64,000 bases of DNA, taken from positions 62,001-126,000 of the forward strand of contig JBHYCS010000007.1 in the NCBI GenBank assembly GCA_051861445.1, read 5' to 3'. The notes below the pieces were generated by a model. That model did not search any database and was not told where the DNA came from. It saw nothing but the letters and a program-made list of their open reading frames with translations. Below, in pieces: positions 60,205-64,000 of this stretch; the stretch's first letter is position 1, and the number at the start of each line of letters is the position of its first letter. The translations under genes were made by a program, and so were the position numbers. The stretch is from Parasediminibacterium sp051861445 (GTDB taxonomy: Bacteria > Bacteroidota > Bacteroidia > Chitinophagales > Chitinophagaceae).

Positions 60205-61827
60205 TTAATATACCTTTTTACCGCCTATATAAGTTGAAATTACCTTTGTTTTTAAAATATCTGTTGCAGAAACTTTCATTAAATCTTTATCTAGTAAAAT
60301 AAAGTCAGCTTTTTTGCCAATTTCTAAACTACCTATTTCCTTTTCTAAAAATCCAGCTTTTGCAGCCCAAATGGTCATTCCTTTTATTGTTTCTTCTCTA
60401 GTTAAAGCATTTTCTATTTGAAAACCATTGGCAGGAAATTGTTGTGCATCTTTTCTAATTACAGCAGCTAAAAATGTTTTAAACGGATCAATGTCTTCAA
60501 CCGGAAAATCAGTTCCTAAAGGTAGCCATCCATTTTGTAGTAGTAATTGTTTGTATGCATAAGCTCCTTTCATTCGTTCATTTCCCAATCTTTCATTTGC
60601 CCAATACATATCGCTTGTAGCATGTGTTGGCTGAACTGAAGGAACTATATTATTTTTTCCAAATAAACCAAAATCTACTTCGTTTACTACTTGTGCATGT
60701 TCAATTCTCCAACGTTTATCGTTTTTACCTTGTAAATATTTTTCATAAATTTTAAGTATTGCTCTGTTGGCACTATCACCAATTGCATGTGTACACATTT
60801 GAAAAGGCGATTTTATTAAAACAGACGCTATACTATCAAAATGTTGAGGATTACTGAGTAAAAAACCTTTCCAATTGGGTTTGTCGGAATAATGTTTTAG
60901 TAAACAAGCACCACGGCTTCCTAACGCACCATCGGCATAAATTTTAAATCCATTTACAAATAATTTATCTGTTTTGTAAGGCCCTTTTTTAAGATATGCT
61001 TGGTAATTATTAGGCTCATCGCTAAGCATTACATACAAACGCATGTGCAGTTTATCTTCTTGCTGCAATGCATCAATTTTTTCAACATCATTGGTGCTTA
61101 GTCCACAATCTGTAATCGTTGTTAAGCCTTTTTCAAAGCATTTTTGTTGAGCACTTAACAACCATTTTTCATAATCATTTTTTGTTGGCTTTGGTAAAAT
61201 GGTAGTTACTAAATCAACAGCATTATCTATTAAAATACCGGTTAGTTTGCCTTTTTTGGTTTCTATTTCACCACCTGTTAATCGTTGATTAGGTTGAATT
61301 TGAGCCAATTCTAATGCCTTGTTATTGGCAATTGCTGCATGTCCATCTACTCTCGTTAATAAAACTGGTGTTTTAGGAAAGTGCAGATTTAATAATTCGT
61401 TAGAAGGAAAATTTTTGTTTGCCCATTTATTTTGATCCCAACCTCTACCTCTAATCCATAATTCGTTGGGATATTTCATAGAAAATTGATGTACTTTTTC
61501 TACCACTTCTTCCCATGAATTACAACCAAATAAATCTACTTGATACAAACCTTGACCATAACCTACAAAGTGAGCATGTGCATCAATTAATCCAGGATAT
61601 ACAAAACTGCCTTTTGCATCTATTGTGCTATCTGCAGAAAAATTCTTTAATATGCTATCGTTGCTACCAATGGCAACTATTTTTCCATTTTTAATAGCCA
61701 TAGATTGTGCTACAGAAAAACTAGAATCAACAGTATAAATTGTACCATTAAAAATAATTGTATCAACTTTTTGTGCCGATTTGCAGCTGAATAAAAAAAA
61801 TGGTAGAAAGAAAACAAGAAGTCGCAT
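60205..61827 (-). CDS. amidohydrolase (YtcJ-like, amidohydrolase_3), lipoprotein
   Basis: Metal-dependent hydrolase of 540 residues. The Met at 61827 gives a lipoprotein signal (MRLLVFFLPFFLFSC); an open frame reaches 61872 but adds a non-signal leader. TIIFNGTIYTVDSSFSVAQ and GLIDAHAHFVGYGQGLYQVD (about 80-100, HxH metal pair) mark the amidohydrolase_3/YtcJ group, with GFKIYADGALGSRGACLLKH, MCTHAIGDSANRAILKIYEK, RIEHAQVV and LPLGTDFPVEDIDPFKTFLA carrying further ligands. Such enzymes hydrolyse amides, often of unknown physiological substrate. It lies downstream of hemJ on the same strand and may be co-transcribed. Confidence 0.88.
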   Translation of the reverse strand: MRLLVFFLPFFLFSCKSAQKVDTIIFNGTIYTVDSSFSVAQSMAIKNGKIVAIGSNDSILKNFSADSTIDAKGSFVYPGLIDAHAHFVGYGQGLYQVDLFGCNSWEEVVEKVHQFSMKYPNELWIRGRGWDQNKWANKNFPSNELLNLHFPKTPVLLTRVDGHAAIANNKALELAQIQPNQRLTGGEIETKKGKLTGILIDNAVDLVTTILPKPTKNDYEKWLLSAQQKCFEKGLTTITDCGLSTNDVEKIDALQQEDKLHMRLYVMLSDEPNNYQAYLKKGPYKTDKLFVNGFKIYADGALGSRGACLLKHYSDKPNWKGFLLSNPQHFDSIASVLIKSPFQMCTHAIGDSANRAILKIYEKYLQGKNDKRWRIEHAQVVNEVDFGLFGKNNIVPSVQPTHATSDMYWANERLGNERMKGAYAYKQLLLQNGWLPLGTDFPVEDIDPFKTFLAAVIRKDAQQFPANGFQIENALTREETIKGMTIWAAKAGFLEKEIGSLEIGKKADFILLDKDLMKVSATDILKTKVISTYIGGKKVY

Positions 61828-61924
61828 GAGTATTGGTTTACATAAAGATATTGCATCAAAATATGCCATCAATATTCAAATATATGAATGGTGAAATGAG
61901 ATGAACATAACTACAATATAGCTT

Positions 61925-62476
61925 TTAAATTTCTTTTAATCTAATTCTTTTGTAGATTTTGATGGCACTTAATAATAGTAATATCAAACAAATTAATCCC
62001 AACAAACCCCATAAGAGACTAATGCTTTGTTTTACGACTACTAAAAAAACAATGGCTACTAAAAAAATGGTTGCTATCTCATTCCAAATTCTAAGTTTGT
62101 TGGAAGAATATTTAAAGATGCCTGCTAATTGTTGTTTGTAAATGTTATGTAATGAAAAATGGTAGAGATATAGCAATAACACAAAAAATAATTTTATCAA
62201 TAGCCATCTGCCTTGCTCTGTAAAAAGTATTTGCCACCAACCTCCATGTACCAATGTGGTTATACCAAATATGAATGTTAAAATAGCCGAAGGCCAAGTA
62301 ATTCCTAACCACAGCCGTTTTATCATGATAGCAAACTGATTTCTTAAAACAGTACATTCAATTTCACTCTTTTCTCCAGCTTCTACATTATAAATAAATA
62401 ATCTTGGCATGTAAAAAATACCAGCAAACCAAGTAACCACAAATATGATGTGCAAAGCCTTGATGTATGCGTACAT
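61925..62476 (-). CDS. hemJ: HemJ-type protoporphyrinogen IX oxidase
   Basis: Membrane enzyme of 183 residues that oxidises protoporphyrinogen to protoporphyrin, the step before ferrochelatase. YIKALHIIFVVTWFAGIFYM (about 4-23) holds the conserved His of the family, PRLFIYNVEA follows, and RIWNEIATIFLVAIVFLVVV (about 130-149) is the C-terminal family block. About four to five transmembrane helices are visible. The start is only 8 bp after hemH, giving a heme-biosynthesis pair, which strongly supports the call. Confidence 0.9.
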   Translation of the reverse strand: MYAYIKALHIIFVVTWFAGIFYMPRLFIYNVEAGEKSEIECTVLRNQFAIMIKRLWLGITWPSAILTFIFGITTLVHGGWWQILFTEQGRWLLIKLFFVLLLYLYHFSLHNIYKQQLAGIFKYSSNKLRIWNEIATIFLVAIVFLVVVKQSISLLWGLLGLICLILLLLSAIKIYKRIRLKEI

Positions 62477-62484
62477 AAAAATGT

Positions 62485-63510
62485 TTAAAAATTTTCTTTA
62501 ATCCATTTAGATACTGCATTTACCCATAACGGGTTTGTATTTAAGCAAGGTATCATTTCATAGCTTTCACCACCTGCTTCTAAAAAATCTTCTTTGCCTC
62601 TAATAGCAATTTCTTCCAATGTTTCTAAGCAGTCACTTACAAAAGCAGGACAAATTACAAGTAGTTTTTTAATGCCTTCTTTAGGCATATCTTTTAATCT
62701 AAAATCTGTATACGGTTTTAGCCAAGGATCTTTACCCAATCTTGATTGAAATGAATAACTGTATTTTTCTTTTGGTAAGTTTAATGCTTTTGCAGTTAAT
62801 TCTGTGGTTGTTAAACATTGGTGTCTATAACAAGTTTCATGAGCCACAGAATTTACACCACAACAGCCTTCCACCATTAAACAATGTTGTTTTGTTGGGT
62901 CGGTTTTTTTTAAATGTCTTTCAGGAATACCATGATAGCTAAATAGTAAATGATCGTATTCTTGATGCAAGTAGGGTTGAATATGCGATGCAAAAGCTGA
63001 AATATAATCAGGATTATTATAGTAGGGTTTAATGATGTTCAACTTAAATGGATACTTTTTTTCTGTGTGTACCTCTTTCATATATTCTACAGCCGTTTCA
63101 TAACTACTCATGGCATAATGAGGATACAATGGCATTAATACTACTTCTTTAATGAAAGGATGTTCTTTTATCAATTTATCATAAGCATATGATGGTCTAG
63201 GATTGCCATAACGCATTGCAATTTCAACCGGCTCATCAAAATTTGTTTGAACAGCTTGTTGTAATTGTTTGGTTAATTGAATTAAAGGCGAACCTTCTTT
63301 CCACCAAATAGTGCTATATGCTTCGGCACTTTTAGGTGCTCTAAAAGGAACAATAATTCCTCTAACTAATAATAGTCTTATCCAATAAGGAATATCAATT
63401 ACTTTTTCATCCATTAAAAACTCAGCCAAATATTTTCGTACATCTTTTGTACTTGTAGAATCTGGTGAACCTAAATTCATTAAAATAACCCCTCTTGTAG
63501 CTGTAGACAT
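62485..63510 (-). CDS. hemH: ferrochelatase
   Basis: Inserts Fe2+ into protoporphyrin IX as the last step of heme synthesis; 341 residues. GVILMNLGSPDSTSTKDVRK (about 7-26) opens the fold. The metal-site His is in LLFSYHGIPERHLKKTDP (about 185-202) and the conserved Glu in CPAFVSDCLETLEEIAIRGK (about 288-307). YSYSFQSRLGKDPWLKPY is the block containing the product-release region. It heads a minus-strand unit hemH-hemJ(-amidohydrolase) and is divergent from hemA, so both ends of the pathway share a 220-bp control region. Confidence 0.95.
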   Translation of the reverse strand: MSTATRGVILMNLGSPDSTSTKDVRKYLAEFLMDEKVIDIPYWIRLLLVRGIIVPFRAPKSAEAYSTIWWKEGSPLIQLTKQLQQAVQTNFDEPVEIAMRYGNPRPSYAYDKLIKEHPFIKEVVLMPLYPHYAMSSYETAVEYMKEVHTEKKYPFKLNIIKPYYNNPDYISAFASHIQPYLHQEYDHLLFSYHGIPERHLKKTDPTKQHCLMVEGCCGVNSVAHETCYRHQCLTTTELTAKALNLPKEKYSYSFQSRLGKDPWLKPYTDFRLKDMPKEGIKKLLVICPAFVSDCLETLEEIAIRGKEDFLEAGGESYEMIPCLNTNPLWVNAVSKWIKENF

Positions 63511-63627
63511 TGCTTTATCAATTTAAATTGTAATTACAAAAACATGTGTGCGATGTTTATATTTATTGCATACAATTACGATGCATAGATAAATATAGTT
63601 GTGGGTTAGAAGTAGCAAATTTTAAAC

Positions 63628-63652
63628 ATGACACAAAAATGACACAAAATGA
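63628..63652. repeat. tandem ATGACACAAAA repeats between hemH and hemA
   Basis: ATGACACAAAA occurs twice head to tail, 11-12 bases apart, in the divergent spacer, about 35 bases upstream of the hemA -7 box. A regulator-binding role is possible but unproven. Confidence 0.4.
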
Positions 63653-63686
63653 AGTTTATGCTTAAAATTAAGGAAACCGAGAGGCA

Positions 63687-63694
63687 TACATTTG
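63687..63694 (+). promoter_or_regulatory. -7 box TACATTTG of hemA
   Basis: A perfect TAnnTTTG match, 36 bases before the ATG at 63731. No TTG at the usual -33 spacing is evident. Confidence 0.6.
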
Positions 63695-63730
63695 CGTAAA
63701 TATTACCAGCCAACTTAAGCGGCTACACTT

Positions 63731-64000
63731 ATGAATGAACTCCCATTTTTTGTTGCAGGAATTAATTACAAAAAAACAGACGTTTCTGTTAGAGGAAGTT
63801 TTGCAATTAGTACAGATCAATATAAAATGCTTTTAGCAGAAGCAAAACAAAAAGGTATTCAAGCATTAATGGTAATTAGTACTTGTAATCGTACAGAAAT
63901 TTATGGTAAAGCAGAGAGTATCAATGATTTGATTCAACTGCTTTGTTCGAGAACAATTGGTTCTGTTGAAACATTTTACCAACTTGCTTATTTAAAAAAT
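63731..64000 (+). CDS. hemA: glutamyl-tRNA reductase, N-terminal part (cut by window end)
   Basis: The first 90 residues of an open frame running off the right edge. FFVAGINYKKTDVSVRGSF (about 6-24) matches the usual GLSHKTAPVEVRE opening of glutamyl-tRNA reductase, and VISTCNRTEIYGKAE (about 52-66) carries the catalytic Cys of the STCNRTE motif. The enzyme reduces glutamyl-tRNA to glutamate semialdehyde, the entry to tetrapyrrole synthesis. The location beside hemH and hemJ supports the call. The rest of the gene, including the NADPH domain, lies outside the window. Confidence 0.93.
   Translation, partial: MNELPFFVAGINYKKTDVSVRGSFAISTDQYKMLLAEAKQKGIQALMVISTCNRTEIYGKAESINDLIQLLCSRTIGSVETFYQLAYLKN

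Overview
The window is a strongly AT-rich chromosomal segment of a Bacteroidota bacterium, most likely from the Chitinophagaceae or a close relative. The evidence is two SusC/SusD pairs, lipoproteins and signal peptides ending in xxAQ, -7 boxes of the TAnnTTTG type (TATCTTTG, TATATTTG, TACATTTG) and typical Bacteroidota housekeeping neighbourhoods. The genus cannot be fixed from the sequence alone.

Region 1 (1-28.8 kb) is a one-directional glycan-degradation island, cut by the left edge of the window. In order it holds an MGH1-like (alpha/alpha)6-barrel hydrolase, a GH2 enzyme, a lone DUF1016 PD-(D/E)XK nuclease, a GH78 rhamnosidase fused to a sialidase-like propeller, an esterase fused to a xylose-isomerase-like barrel, a right-handed beta-helix (GH141-like) protein, a Gfo/Idh/MocA oxidoreductase, an SSS sodium symporter, a GH78-like rhamnosidase, a GH127/GH146 (DUF1680) arabinofuranosidase, a LacZ-like GH2 and a GH106 rhamnosidase. 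Three rhamnosidase-type enzymes plus arabinose-, galactose- and possibly fucose/ulosonate-directed enzymes suggest a rhamnose-rich plant glycan such as rhamnogalacturonan II or related pectin side chains. That is inference. No polysaccharide lyase, sulfatase, SusC/D pair or regulator lies in the island, and sugar uptake there appears to rely on the symporter.

The island is riddled with short dispersed repeats that are not seen after about 29 kb: CTTTGTG/CACAAAG hairpins, a 54-bp GTCGCACACTTGTAC element, a CCCCTCC hairpin, a TTCGACAAGCTCAGGATAAAC element and an AAAGCTGGTTACA leader box. Several run into the genes and encode their signal peptides, with the same repeat read in different frames. 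Between the LacZ-like GH2 and GH106 genes, a 34-codon orphan signal peptide overlaps the GH2 stop by ATGA and sits in a degenerate tandem duplication.

Region 2 (28.9-38.6 kb) is housekeeping: tRNA-Met(CAT), an NTF2/DUF4440 protein, an AlkA-type glycosylase, dinB, gltX, an M23 peptidase, alaS, a DUF1028 protein and the GTPase ysxC. Region 3 (38.6-49 kb) holds two tandem SusC/SusD outer-membrane uptake systems, the second followed by a small lipoprotein, each transcription unit ending in a nearly identical terminator. Region 4 (49-64 kb) is again core: two pseudouridine synthases, an unknown lipoprotein, prs, radC, mfd, methylmalonyl-CoA epimerase, an iscS-iscU-iscA Fe-S cluster set, an amidohydrolase, and hemJ, hemH and the start of hemA (cut by the right edge).
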